A stretch of DNA of 64,000 bases from positions 50,902,162-50,966,161 of the forward strand of contig CAMGYJ010000010.1 in NCBI GenBank assembly GCA_946122785.1, given 5' to 3'. Positions 11,958-23,509 of the stretch are shown in pieces. Under the pieces are notes generated by a model. It was not told where the DNA came from, made no database searches, and was given only the letters and a program-made list of their open reading frames with translations. Source of the stretch: Linum tenue. Its lineage: Eukaryota; Streptophyta; Magnoliopsida; Malpighiales; Linaceae. Made by a program: the position numbers and the translations under genes. Every line of letters begins with the position of its first letter. Positions within the stretch are counted from its first letter, which is position 1.

Positions 11958-12218
11958 ATGGAACAACATTGTCTCGGCGCCACCGCCGCCGACTCCCTTC
12001 TCCTCAACATATCAGAGATCGCCTCATCCTCACCATCTTTGCCGACGTCGTGGAGAGAAGGGCCCATTCGCTTGAACGAGATGATTACATAGGACGAGGT
12101 GAGGGAGCTTCGAAACTCCTGCAATATCTTCTGCAGTGCTGCAAATCGCTGGGGAATTCTGCTCCACGGCTCGTCGGGCACCGGTAAAACCCCAATCGTC
12201 AGAGCAATCGCGAATTAG
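11958..12218 (+). pseudogene. Broken exon with AAA-type Walker A motif
   Basis: The frame from the ATG at 11958 reads MEQHCLGATAADSL..., has an in-frame TAG at 12090-12092, continues as EVRELRNSC, and then shows GILLHGSSGTGKTPIVRA before a second stop at 12216-12218. GSSGTGKT (12168-12191) is a good P-loop, and its surroundings resemble the first ATPase exon of AAA proteins such as CDC48 relatives (where GLLLYGPPGTGKT is usual). The Walker B region and everything downstream are missing. The open frame on another register over the same DNA (11816-12187) is a shadow. It is probably a degraded gene fragment; the exact parent is not established. Confidence 0.45.
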
Positions 12219-14042
12219 ACACTTCAATCGATGAGGAGATGTGCGGCAATGGAGGAAACAAAATAGGAGTAAGCTTTCAGCCTTCACTTCGTGCTCTCTC
12301 TATCTCTTTCTCTGGACTTTTCTCCTCTGTCTCACGATCTCATTGAGAGTCGAATTAAAAATCAATGGCAAACAAATACTTAATTGTATATTTTATTTTT
12401 AAAGTAAAAGAAAAGATAAATGAAATAAATTGTGGGCATGCATTAGTGCATAGCTATGCTGCAGCCCAATATTGATTACTTTGCGACGCTTAAATCTTCC
12501 GTCCGCTTGCCCGTCGACAAGTGATAGATACCAACGGTCACGATAGAATGTCGGTAGGTGACACTCACAATTGTTAGCTTTTCTTGTAGTGTGCTTATCA
12601 TGATCTGCTCAACCTTGCATATAAGGGATAACAAAAAACCAAATTAGGGTTTCAAAATCACATCTGGTGTTAACAGGAGATATGGGGATACTTATGTGGT
12701 TCCGCTGAGAAACTTGTAATTAACGTCCATTCGTTGATTCTTTCATACTGAATGTTTAATTGCTCTTCCCAAATCTCTTATCCCTTGACCTTCAACTTGT
12801 ATGATCCTCTGTTGACATTTTGTCCATTAGCCTTGATACAAGTTCCGACTTTATTAAAAAGAAACGGAAGCACATGCAAATATGTAAGTTGAAGGCGACG
12901 TCGATATTTCTAATTCTAACCAAGCCTTAATTAATTAATTAATATTTGATACAAAGTTACGAATTTCAATGTTTAGAAGGAGACATTTTGTCCATTGGCC
13001 TTAATATAATAGAGTATGAATTAGTGTATAACTTGGAGAATGCAATGTGGGTTAACACTTAACAGGCTGGCCTTATCTCGCTAAGATCGATGTATACATG
13101 CACTGAATTCAATATTGTTAGGCTATGAATTAATGTTTTTTTTTAAAGTAAATATAAATATAGCAGCGAGCAGAGTGGACAGATCCTGGGTTGATGCTCA
13201 TGGGAAACTGGCATCGAGTCAGAATATCAACGGAAGTCATGTGCAGGAGCGAGCAGAGTGGCGACAAGTTAGGCACAAGTCGACAGCAAAATCAGGTTCA
13301 TATGCGGGCTAGCTTTTAGCGGTCAGAGGGCTTTTAATTAATCAGCTGCATGCACAGAGACACATGCAAATGTCCGAAAATGAAGGGATTATATTGTTTT
13401 TAATTAATTGTTTTAGTTATTATTTGAAAACAAGAGATGGATTGAAATTTCGAAGGCACAGACCTATTTTCGTAAATATTTATGGAGTAGTGTGCAAAAA
13501 GAAAACACAAATGAATCTGCTGTACTGTATATATACACGTGGGAACCCCATCGACCGTGCTTCCAAGAACCAAAGAAACCAAAAATGAAAAAAAATAAAC
13601 GAATCTTTAATTTTTGTTACGGGTTTGCACTAGCAATAAATCACCAATCTAGTGAGCTCTCGCTCGATCTCTAGCGCAAGCTCGATCTCTCTCTCTCTCT
13701 CTCAGTTATATCTGTCTCCCTCTAGTCTCTCTAACTGGTCTGTCCTGTCTCTATATAGAATGCTCTGCCTCTTTCTATTTACATAGATAAAGATAGAGAG
13801 AAAGCGAGAGAGTTTCTCCTCCTCCTCATCCCAGACGGCCAGACGTATTAGTACAGCTAGCAGTATTGGCCTGATCGAGCTTGTGTGCAGCCAAGCCAAG
13901 TTACAGTTAGTGGCCGTAGGGATAGGTACAAGTAGAAAATACATAGTTGGGCTTGGGCGCGCCATAGAGATCTCGATCTCGATCGAAAAAGAAAGTAACT
14001 AGGTAGGTAGGTAAGTTAGGTATAGCTAGCTAGCTAGGAATC
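12219..14042 (+). promoter_or_regulatory. PIN2-like upstream region
   Basis: No gene is supported here. A TATA-box candidate CTATATAGA lies at 13751-13759, about 285 bp before the start codon. The presumed 5' leader contains pyrimidine (CT) runs just upstream (13689-13704) and tandem TAGG/TAGC repeats just before the ATG (14001-14037). The distal part (12290-13500) is AT-rich with no recognisable element. Root expression control would be expected for a PIN2 orthologue, but nothing in the sequence demonstrates it. Confidence 0.4.
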
Positions 14043-17000
14043 ATGATAACTTGGAAGGATATATACGATGTACTGGCGGCAATAGTGCCGCTGTACGTAG
14101 CGATGGGGCTGGCGTACGGATCGGTGAAGTGGTGGAAGATATTCACGCCGGAGCAGTGCTCAGGAATAAACCGGTTCGTGGCGGTGTTTGCAGTTCCGCT
14201 TCTGTCGTTCCACTTCATATCATCAAACGACCCGTACGCAATGGACTACAAGTTCATCGCCGCAGACTCGATGCAGAAGTTGGTGATACTGGGGGCCCTG
14301 TTCCTGTGGCAGGCGCTGAGCAAGGGGCAGTGCACGCTGGAGTGGGTGATTACAATATTCTCTCTGGCGACCTTGCCAAACACCCTGGTGATGGGGATCC
14401 CATTGCTGTCCGCCATGTACGGGGACGCATCGGGAGGGCTGATGGTGCAGATCGTGGTCCTCCAGAGCGTCATCTGGTACACCCTCATGCTCTTCATGTT
14501 CGAGTACAGGGGAGCCAAGCTCCTGATCTCGGAGCAGTTCCCGGAAACGGCGGGATCAATCACCTCCTTCCGGGTGGACTCGGACGTGGTCTCCTTGAAC
14601 GGGAGGGAGCCCCTGCAGGCGGATGCTGAGATCGGTGACGACGGAAAGCTCCACGTGATGGTGAGGAGGTCGAGCGCGGCGTCATCCATGATCTCATCCT
14701 TCAGTAAGGCAGGGGGCGGCGGAGGAGGGTTCAACTCTATAACCCCTCGGGCATCTAACCTGACCGGGGTGGAGATATACTCGGTGCAGTCGTCAAGGGA
14801 GCCCACCCCAAGGGCCTCCAGCTTCAACCAGATGGATTTCTATGCCATGTTCGGTGCTAGCAATAGCATAGTCAACAGCAAGGCCCCCAGCCCAAAGCAC
14901 CATCTCCACCATAACAACAACAGCATCCCCCCGCCGGCCTCTGCTGCCGATGTCTACTCCTCCTTTCAGTCCTCCAAAGGAGCCACCCCCAGGACTTCCA
15001 ACTTCGACGACCCCCCCACTACTCATCATTCCAAGAAAAGATCGTCTTCATCTGGCGGCGGTGGTGCAGGGAGGAGCATCAGCGGAGAGCTTCTGTTTAA
15101 TCCGGCTCTAGGAGGGGCATACCCGTCCTACCCGCCACCAAACCCCATGTTTACGGCAGCAGCTGCCAGCTCCACTGCTGGAGCCAATAATAATACTAGT
15201 AGTAAGAAGCCCAAGGAGATGGCGGCTGCTGCCAATAACAAGGAGCTGAACATGTTTGTTTGGAGCTCCAACGCGTCCCCTGTTTCTGATAATCCCGGTT
15301 CCAGGGCAGCTAGATCAGGTACATGCATGTGATGTGATCCATCCATCACCTTTCTTCATTTAGTTTTTAATTTGATATAATATAATACAATATATGCATG
15401 ATTAGTTAATTATTAGCTTCCTAGCTGCCTGCCTAGTGCTACCCTCCCTACGTAGCTTCAGCATTCGGATCTCATCTCGTCTACTAAAAATGATCGATTA
15501 GCTAGTTACTTACAAATACAAATACAATGACTTAATTTCTTCACCATTAGTTTAGTGGATACTTAAGCAGCAGTAGATCGATCGGTAATTATATTTCAAT
15601 TACAATCATATCAGCAATAATATTATTTTAATTAAGAGGGAGTATATAGGGAAGTCCATACCTCATGATCTAATTAAAGACCCTGCCCTATTGATAAATC
15701 AAATATACTGCTATTATTATTCTTGTTTATATAATAATGGTAACCGAGCATGATGGATGATAATGGGTCGGGTTTTGCCAAACTCAAAGTGAAATCCATG
15801 GGTTTATCCGTTAAAAAAATCGGGGATAAAATTCAATGGGTTTGAAAAACTCAAACCCATCCCAAACCGCTGGGTATCCGCGGGTTCATGGGTACCCGTA
15901 CTCATGGGGTTTTGTGGTAAAAAATTCACAATGACAAGTTCGTATCAAAATAAAAGTCAAACATCAATTTCTCCATACATAAAACACGAGGTTAGAAAAT
16001 TCAAACAAATCACAAATTATCCATACAAATTGTAAATTAGATTGGGGGAAATTACAATTAGAGTAGGGTTTGGAGAGAGTAGGCGGCGAAATAAGTGTGG
16101 AAGGATATCCATGGGTCGGGTATTCCTAAACCCAAACACAACCCGGTAAAAATGCAACGGGTTTAAACCTGAAATCCATCAACACGGATTTTATCCGCAT
16201 TGACCGGATTGTGTCGGGTAGGGTACCCGTGTTGACCGAATTGAGTCGGGTTTTGTTGCCATCCCTAACCATATCTCCTCAGCTTTTCCAACTTCTATAT
16301 ATAATTTAGAGTTTTCTATTTATATCATCAGTTACTTAATGTAATTCGATCGAAATATACAGAATAATTATTTACTACCAAGGCAACTATTGCATGCGAA
16401 TAAAATGAATTAAGAGTTGGTAATATAAATATATATATTAATTTGTTGGGTGCTGCTTATAAATATAGATAATGCATGTGATTAAACAGGACAACTAGGA
16501 GGAGGGAGCAATAGTAATAATAGTAGTAATGGGGCACCACCATCACCCATATTCCAGAAGAGAATGGAACCGGAGGAGGAGATGGAAGGAGGAGAAGCTG
16601 CAGGCAGCAAGGAGATGATGTCGCCAGCGTCAGGGGGAGATCACCATGATCCAAGAAGCGCAGGCTCATCCGCAGGCGTCAAAGCAGCAGCTGGTAATGG
16701 TAGCAGTAGGCAGCAGATAATGCCTCCTGCTAGCGTGATGACACGGCTCATACTCATAATGGTGTGGAGGAAGCTGATCCGCAACCCGAACACGTACTCC
16801 AGCCTTCTGGGAGTCATATGGTCTCTGGTTTCCTACCGATGGCACATCCAGATGCCCTCCATCGTCAAGGGCTCCATCTCCATACTCTCCGATGCTGGTC
16901 TCGGCATGGCTATGTTCAGTCTAGGTACCTAGCTTCTTAATTAATTTTCTCCGCTTCCCGGCCCCTGCATCGATCATCCGCCATGGCTCATCATGACATA

Positions 17001-17711
17001 AATAATCCATGCATGTTTTACTTATTAGTTACAAATAAATGATGCAGGTCTCTTCATGGCCTTGCAACCCAAAATCATAGCATGCGGTAAGAGGAAGGCA
17101 GCATATGCAATGGCAGTCAGGTTTTTGACTGGTCCAGCTGTCATTTGTGCAGTCTCTCTTCCTATTGGACTCCGCGGAACTCTTCTACACGTCGCTATTG
17201 TTCAGGTTTACTAATAGTACTACTGCTTAATTGGTACTAATAAAGTAAATGTTGTAGATTATATAGCCATGATATACAAAAAATGTATATATGTATTCGA
17301 CGGCTTTCTATTTGTGGGAAAAAAAGTGTTTGATGACCAACATATACATATATAATGCAGGCGGCTCTACCCCAGGGCATAGTCCCGTTTGTTTTTGCCA
17401 AGGAGTACAATGTCCATGCTGACATACTTAGCACTGCGTAAGTAGACAATATATATGACACATTATGCGTTCACCATTTCTGTATTAATTCTTTTTATAT
17501 ATATTTCTCTACTTCAGTACGTAGTCCTCCGAATTATTATGTATATATTCGCTGAATTTTTTTTTGTTAAGTATATATGCATGTATGTATGTGTATAATG
17601 GATTAATAGCTGATATAAACGCTCCATGTGTTGGCTGCATGCAGGGTTATCTTTGGAATGTTGATTGCCTTGCCAATAACAATTCTCTACTACGTCTTAC
17701 TTGGTGTGTGA
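14043..17711 (+). CDS. PIN2: PIN2-type auxin efflux carrier
   Basis: Five GT-AG exons: 14043-15318, 16490-16924, 17048-17205, 17361-17437, 17645-17711; 670 aa with continuous frame. PIN proteins export auxin across the plasma membrane; PIN2 (EIR1/AGR1) acts in root gravitropism. The N-terminal membrane half (about residues 1-160) has [37 protein letters not shown] and [12 protein letters not shown]. The long hydrophilic loop (about 160-505) carries three TPR(A/T)S kinase-site motifs at residues about 234, 255 and 315, as in canonical long PINs. The second half begins [19 protein letters not shown] with the NPNTY motif, then [34 protein letters not shown] and the end [42 protein letters not shown] and [13 protein letters not shown] are closer to PIN2 than to PIN1 or PIN3. 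The loop has Gly-, His- and Ala-rich inserts. The AtPIN2 product is slightly shorter (about 647 aa). Confidence 0.95.
15751..16267. mobile_element. hAT-like MITE in PIN2 intron 1
   Basis: The right end reads TTGCCATCCCTA, and the left end TGATGGATGATAATGGGTCGG aligns, with changes, to the TAGGGATGGCAATGGGTCGG terminus of the MITE at 36601. The interior is rich in GGGTA/TACCC motifs. The 8-bp flanks (ACCGAGCA, ACCATATC) match only partly, so the insertion looks old. It makes up nearly half of the 1171-bp intron. Confidence 0.55.
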
Positions 17712-18208
17712 CAGCCAATTAATTTCATGTGTTCGTAAATTAAATCAGCCGGCGCCCAGCTTCAAGATGCGAAACATGCATGCACCGGAGATATCTCAAA
17801 TGCCGTGCCACATCTAAATGATCACCATATATATGTATCAACTTTTTTTCTTTTGAAAAGTATATATATATATGTGGATAATGATGATCAAGAGAACAAA
17901 TTATTCACTTCAGCATATTTTAATAAACCGGCGTGGAGTATCCACATGCATCCATATATTAATATTATATTTAGGGTTAATACTCTAGTTTGGCCCGAAG
18001 TTTAACATAAGTGACAGTTTTTGCCTCATTTTTCAAATAAGACATTTATGGCCTACTTTTGAAATTATTGGACAAATTTGGCCCAAAAATTTCTTTGACC
18101 GTTAATATTGACGGTCAAACACTATTCCGTTAGTGACTAAGCAAAAAAATATTGATGTGGCATGCCACCTCATTAAATAATATTATTTTAATTTTATAAT
18201 TCAATTAA

Positions 18209-19861
18209 TGGGAATTCTATGGTGCAGTCACTGCACTAGTGCCGCCACTTTATTGTAACCGGTTGAGTTGGTGATTTATTGGTTGGCTCCGGTTGAGTTG
18301 GTGATTTATTAGTTGACTCCGGTTTAGTAATTTAATTAATAAAACATTAAAAAAATAAAAAGAAACAGAAAGCAAAAGGCAGGACAGTCGTTCCCTTCCA
18401 TGTCTTTCAATTATAAATCAAGGAAACCCTTCCGTCGCGGCACTCCACCACCACGTTGTTTTCGTCGATCTACCTCACCAGCAAAATCCCAACTTCGTAT
18501 GGCAAAATCAGTTGCGTCATCAGTCCCGTAGCCGCCTTCTGCTCATCGACAGCATCGTTTCTGCCGCGTGAATCCACAATCACCATCGCCATTGCGGCCG
18601 ATCGACCATAACCACCCACATCCCGAATCCCCGGCAATCAATGTTAACACCGTCGTTAACCCAGTTGCCGCCGCCAGGTCATCTCATCGCCGTCTCTGTT
18701 GTGCCAATAAACCACCGTTACGTTGTCGCTGGTCGGCCATCACCACCCAAATCCCGACACCCTCGAAATCGCCATAGTCGTCAAGGCTCCTACCTTCTCG
18801 TTTTAACCACCGCCGATTCAATTTCTCCATCCATCTACACAATTCCTGAGTATCGAGCATCAAGAGTAAATTAATCAGTATCTTCTGTGGCATGAGAACC
18901 TTTATTGGCTTGAAACAAAACCCAATAGCTCATATAGGTAGTGTGACTCTATCCTCTGCAAAGTTACATCCCAGACAAAGACAAAGGGGTTCTAGAAATA
19001 TTTATGATCCTTCCCCAGAATCCCCAAACAAATAAGTAAATCCTCAAAAGCTTGGGGTGGTTTCAGCAGACAAATTGCTGCCTCCAAGCACAACTTAACT
19101 CATGTCAATTCCGGGCCAAACTGAACTTATTTCTAGCAGGTAATTATATGACTTCATATTCGAATGACCATTGATTTTGTTCTATTTCACATTCATGTAC
19201 CCTTTGAAACTCGATCCTATGCATGCATTTACAGAGCAAGCCAAGTTCAAACAACAATAGCATCAATCATTCGATTTAGCATATCGCAGTTACTTAAGAA
19301 GCATGGGAATAATCGGAGACAGTCCTGAAGAAGCAATAAGATTACAACAAACCTGAACTTGCTTTCGGTTTCAGCTACCAATAAGTCCAGCGGTGAGAAT
19401 GGTGTTGCAGCGTAGCTATACGGAGGGATTCTGCCAAAAATCGTCCCGGAGTATAATTCTTTTCAGCGGCTATTTGGAGAATACAACTTTGTCGTGATAG
19501 ATTGTAGGAATATTGTGATCAGATTAAGGACAAGAAGATGAACCTTATGCCTCAATTGCGAATCCGTTTTCTGTTCGCCTCCCCTTCCTGCCGGCGATCA
19601 AGAGATACATAACGACTGAGCAGGATATTTCGACAAGAAGCAAGAAAATAAACAAATAATTATTTCTGAATAGTGAAACGAACCAACGTTTTCCTTCTGT
19701 TTCAACATTAAAATATATATAATAAATGATTTCAATATACAATGGGTTCAACCTACTATGGTTAAGTGAGGGTCATAATCAACCGTCCTCATTACACTTT
19801 GGAAATCCAGCGGCTTTTAGGATGGCGGCATTAGTGCAGTGACTGCACTACAGATTCCGCG
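18209..19861. mobile_element. Nested Mutator-like element
   Basis: Inverted ends share GGAAT(C/T) followed by GTGCAGTCACTGCACTA and TGCCGCC. A perfect 9-bp duplication TTCAATTAA flanks it (18200-18208 and 19862-19870). It sits in the left arm of the larger MULE at 17974. The interior (about 18380-18880) is GC-rich and proline/histidine-coding in several frames, possibly captured sequence, with no domain I recognise; the rest is AT-rich. Confidence 0.75.
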
Positions 19862-20131
19862 TTCAATTAAAATAAAAATTATGAAATTTCCACTTATTAT
19901 CCCAAAATCCCAAAATCCCCAAATTCAAACACTAATCTAAATCAAAATCATCTTCCACGGGAGGGAGGTGCCTCCTCCTTCTCCGACGACCACCACTCTG
20001 CAATTTGCAGGGGATTCGAGTTGCCCGCAGTGGACGAAGACCGATCCGTCGACGAGCAGGGCTAGGCTTAGGCGGAGGCCGAGGAGGAAGCGGTCGGGTT
20101 GACGATCTGATGGCTGCCAGGCGGCGGGTAC

Positions 20132-20451
20132 TGTCACGGACATAGACTTCTGAAGTCCGTGCGGCGTCTTGAGGTGCACTCATTCCTCAAGACCAGCCTC
20201 TCTGCATACGCATGCCAACTGGTTTCGCCCTGCCTTGGGCTCATCAGGGAGACGGCAACAGCCTCCGACCAGTTGTGCCTTCTCTTGCAACGATCCCTTT
20301 CATAGCCACATCCTGACTAGGCCAGATGCGATGCACAGGCAGACAACGCCTTATCACTAATGTCGCCCCCTTTACCCTTCTCATGGCAAGACAACCAGAT
20401 GGCAGCGTTCTTCAGACGATCAACACGGTCACGACATTTCGGGTCGTGACA
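20132..20451 (-). repeat. Retrozyme LTR 1
   Basis: 320-bp LTR bounded by TGTCACG and CGTGACA, preceded by the target duplication GTAC. It contains an intact hammerhead (20216-20275). In minus orientation this is the last (3') LTR of the array. Confidence 0.9.
20216..20275 (-). ncRNA. Type III hammerhead ribozyme, copy 1 (intact)
   Basis: On the minus strand: stem III 5' strand CAACTGG, cleavage triplet GTC, stem I GGAGGC/GTCTCC closed by a 7-nt loop, core CTGATGA, stem II GCCC/GGGC with loop AAGGCA, core GAAA, stem III 3' strand CCAGTTG. All core nucleotides match the hammerhead consensus and all three helices pair (one G-U). Predicted cleavage is 3' of the C, between 20267 and 20266. Confidence 0.92.
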
Positions 20452-20964
20452 TTCTCCACCACTCATAATGCAGCACGTCCTCGTGCTGGTGAAGAATGCT
20501 TCTCTCCGCAGCATGTATTGCAACTCTCGAACCGATTGTGGGCGTCCGCATAAGATACCATCCTCTGATGGACAGGCTCCGGTCACGTCTCTCGCGCTAG
20601 CCTGCTGTGCCCCGCGCACATACCGCTTCGCCCCTCGACATCAACCTTCACTCTTTGCTTCTGCTGCGCTAGTACCTCAGTCCACCTTCACCCTACGCTA
20701 CTCCCAGCGTTTGTACCTCAATCGACCTTCACCCTACGCTCTCGCTAGCGTTAGTTCCTCGGTTGAACGGCATTCTCGGCCGCTGCATCTTCAGCCTGTC
20801 GAGGTCCCCCACAACGGCGCAACACATGTGTATCTGCATCCGGACCGCCTGATATGCTCACCCAGGACCGCCTCTCATTCGGGCATAGGGTCGGCCCATA
20901 CACGACCTATGCCGTACTAAGAGAGAAACTAGGCTCTTTAGCCTAACCAGGCTCTGATACCATT
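20452..20964 (-). other. Retrozyme internal segment 1 (513 bp)
   Basis: Noncoding segment between LTR 1 and LTR 2. Its minus-strand primer-binding site TGGTATCAGAGCC lies at 20962-20950, two bases (AA) from LTR 2, and the purine-rich tract is next to LTR 1. It includes two direct copies of a CAATCGACCTTCACCCTACG-type block (around 20680-20740). Confidence 0.85.
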
Positions 20965-21283
20965 TGTCACGGACATAGACTTCCGAAGTCAGTGCGGCGT
21001 CTTGAGGTGCACTCATTCCTCAAGACCAGCCTCTCTGCATACGCATGCCAACTGGTTTCGCCCTGCCTTGGGCTCATCAGGGAGACGGCAATAGCTTCCG
21101 ACTGTCGTGCCTTCTCTTGCAACGATCCCTTTCATAGCCACATCCTGACTCGGCCAGATGCGATGCACAGGCAGACAACGCCTTATCGCTAATGTCGCCC
21201 CCTTTACCCTTCTCATGGCAAGACAACCAGATGGCAGCGTTCTTCAGACGATCAACATGGTCACGACATTTCGGGTCGTGACA
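20965..21283 (-). repeat. Retrozyme LTR 2
   Basis: 319-bp LTR bounded by TGTCACG and CGTGACA. Compared with its neighbours it carries changes in the stem III and stem I strands of the hammerhead, and an AACATGG in place of AACACGG. Confidence 0.9.
21049..21108 (-). ncRNA. Hammerhead ribozyme, copy 2 (stem III damaged)
   Basis: Core elements CTGATGA and GAAA and the GTC triplet are intact. The 5' strand of stem III reads CACGACAGTC instead of CACAACTGGTC, breaking pairing with CCAGTTG next to the active site. Stem I has one A-C mismatch (GGAAGC opposite GTCTCC). Self-cleavage is probably impaired. Confidence 0.8.
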
Positions 21284-21843
21284 TTCTCCACCACTCATAA
21301 TGTAGCACGTCCTCGTGCTGGTGAAGAATGCTTCTCTCCGCAGCATGTATTGCAACTCTCGAACCGATTGTGGGCGTCCGCATACGATACCATCCTCTGA
21401 TGGACAGGCTCCGGTCACGTCTCTCGCGCTAACCTGCTGTGCCCCCCGCACATACCGCTTCGCCCCTCGACATCAACCTTCACTCTTTGCTTCTGCTGCG
21501 CTAGTACCTCAGTCGACCTTCACCCTACGCTACTCCCAGCGTTTTTACCTCAATCGACCTTCACCCTACGCTCTCGCTAGCGTTAGTTCCTCGGTTGAAC
21601 GGCATTCTCGGCCGCTGCATCTTCAGCCTGTCGAGGTCCCCACAACGGTGCATCACATGTGTATCTGCGTCCGGACCAAACGCTGCAACACATGTGTATC
21701 TGCGTCCACAATGGTGCAACACATGTGTATCGTTGCTCACCTAGGACCGCCTCTCATTCGGGCATAGGGTCGGCCCATACACGACCTATGCCGTACTGAG
21801 AGAGGAACTAGGCTCTTCAGCCTAACCAGGCTCTGATACCATT
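21284..21843 (-). other. Retrozyme internal segment 2 (560 bp, locally expanded)
   Basis: About 47 bp longer than the other internal segments. An ACACATGTGTATCTGCGTCC-type unit occurs three times here (about 21652-21735) and once elsewhere. The primer-binding site and purine tract are conserved. Confidence 0.85.
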
Positions 21844-22163
21844 TGTCACGGACATAGACTTCCGAAGTCCGTGCGGCGTCTTGAGGTGCAGTCATTCCTC
21901 AAGACCAGCCTCTCTGCATACGCATGCCAACTGGTTTCGCCCTGCCTTGGGCTCATCGGGGAGACGAAAATAGCCTCCGACCAGTCGTGCCTTCTCTTGC
22001 AACGATCCCTTTCATAGCCACATCCTGACTCGGCCAGATGCGATGCACAGGCAGACAACGCCTTATCGCTAATGTCGCCCCCTTTACCCTTCTCATGGCA
22101 AGACAACCAGATGGCAGCGTTCTTCAGACGATCAACACGGTCACGACATTTCGGGTCGTGACA
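21844..22163 (-). repeat. Retrozyme LTR 3
   Basis: 320-bp LTR bounded by TGTCACG and CGTGACA; contains the core-mutated hammerhead at 21928-21987. Confidence 0.9.
21928..21987 (-). ncRNA. Hammerhead ribozyme, copy 3 (core mutated)
   Basis: The conserved CTGATGA core reads CCGATGA, changing the invariant uridine of the CUGA turn to C. Stems II and III pair (stem III with one G-U); the loop-1 sequence also differs. Cleavage is predicted to be strongly reduced or lost. Confidence 0.8.
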
Positions 22164-22676
22164 TTCTCCACCACTCATAATGCAGCACGTCCTCATGCTG
22201 GTGAAGAATGCTTCTCTCTGCAGCATGTATTGCAACTCTCGAACCGATTGTGGGCGTCCGCATACGATACCATCCTCTGATGGACAGGCTCCGGTCACGT
22301 CTCTCACGCTAGCCTGCTGTGCCCCGCGCACATACCGCTTCGCCCCTCGACATCAACCTTCACTCTTTGCTTCTGCTGCGCTAGTACCTCAGTCGACCTT
22401 CACCCTACGCTACTCCAAGCGTTTGTACCTCAATCGACCTTCACCCTACGCTCTCGCTAGCGTTAGTTCCTCGGTTGAACGGCATTCTCGGCCGCTGCAT
22501 CTTCAGCCTGTCGAGGTCCCCCACAACGGCGCAACACATGTGTATCTGCGTCCGGACCGCCTGATATGCTCACCTAGGACCGCCTCTCATTCGGGCATAG
22601 GGTCGGCCCATACACGACCTATGCCGTACTGAGAGAGGAACTAGGCTCTTCAGCCTAACCAGGCTCTGATACCATT
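22164..22676 (-). other. Retrozyme internal segment 3 (513 bp)
   Basis: Noncoding; nearly the same as internal segments 1 and 4. The primer-binding site next to LTR 4 and the purine tract next to LTR 3 are intact. Confidence 0.85.
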
Positions 22677-22996
22677 TGTCACGGACATAGACTTCCGAAG
22701 TCCGTGCGGCGTCTTGAGGTGCACTCATTCCTCAAGACCAGCCTCTCTGCATACGCATGCCAACTGGTTTCGCCCTGCCTTGGGCTCATCGGGGAGACGA
22801 CAATAGCCTCCGACCAGTCGTGCCTTCTCTTGCAACGATCCCTTTCATAGCCACATCCTGACTCGGCCAGATGCGATGCACAGGCAGACAACGCCTTATC
22901 GCTAATGTCGCCCCCTTTACCCTTCTCATGGCAAGACAACCATATGACAGCGTTCTTCAGACGATCAACACGGTCACGACATTTCGGGTCGTGACA
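22677..22996 (-). repeat. Retrozyme LTR 4
   Basis: 320-bp LTR bounded by TGTCACG and CGTGACA; contains the core-mutated hammerhead at 22761-22820. Confidence 0.9.
22761..22820 (-). ncRNA. Hammerhead ribozyme, copy 4 (core mutated)
   Basis: Same CCGATGA core change as copy 3, pointing to duplication of an already mutated unit or gene conversion between neighbours. Helices are otherwise preserved. Confidence 0.8.
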
Positions 22997-23509
22997 TTCT
23001 CCACCACTCATAATGCAGCACGTCCTCATGCTGGTGAAGAATGCTTCTCTCTGCAGCATGTATTGCAACTCTCGAACCGATTGTGGGCGTCCGCATACGA
23101 TACCATCCTCTGATGGACAGGCTCCGGTCACGTCTCTCGCGCTAGCCTGCTGTGCCCCGCGCACATACCACTTCGCCCCTCGACATCAACCTTCACTCTT
23201 TGCTTCTGCTGCACTAGTACCTCAGTCGACCTTCACCCTACGCTACTCCCAGCGTTTGTACCTCAATCGACCTTCACCCTACGCTCTCGCTAGCGTTAGT
23301 TCCTCGGTTGAACGGCATTCTCGGCCGCTGCATCTTCAGCCTGTCGAGGTCCCCCACAACGGCGCAACACATGTGTATCTGCGTCCGGACCGCCTGATAT
23401 GCTCACCTAGGACCGCCTCTCATTCGGGCATAGGGTCGGCCCATACACGACCTATGCCGTACTGAGAGAGGAACTAGGCTCTTCAGCCTAACCAGGCTCT
23501 GATACCATT
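22997..23509 (-). other. Retrozyme internal segment 4 (513 bp)
   Basis: Noncoding; almost identical to internal segment 3. The primer-binding site is two bases from LTR 5. Confidence 0.85.

Noticed and set aside
14051..14629. 192-codon alternative frame over PIN2 exon 1
   Set aside because: Overlaps the conserved PIN coding frame in another register and has no similarity of its own.
20950..20962. tRNA gene fragment at GGCTCTGATACCA motifs next to each retrozyme LTR
   Set aside because: The motif is the complement of the initiator-tRNA 3' end at fixed distance from LTRs: a primer-binding site, not a tRNA gene.
20317..23465. Protein genes of 124-161 codons in the repeat units between 20.3 and 23.5 kb
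   Set aside because: Each one spans LTR and internal boundaries of a retrozyme unit, has no known domain, and exists on both strands at once. Recent duplication explains their recurrence.
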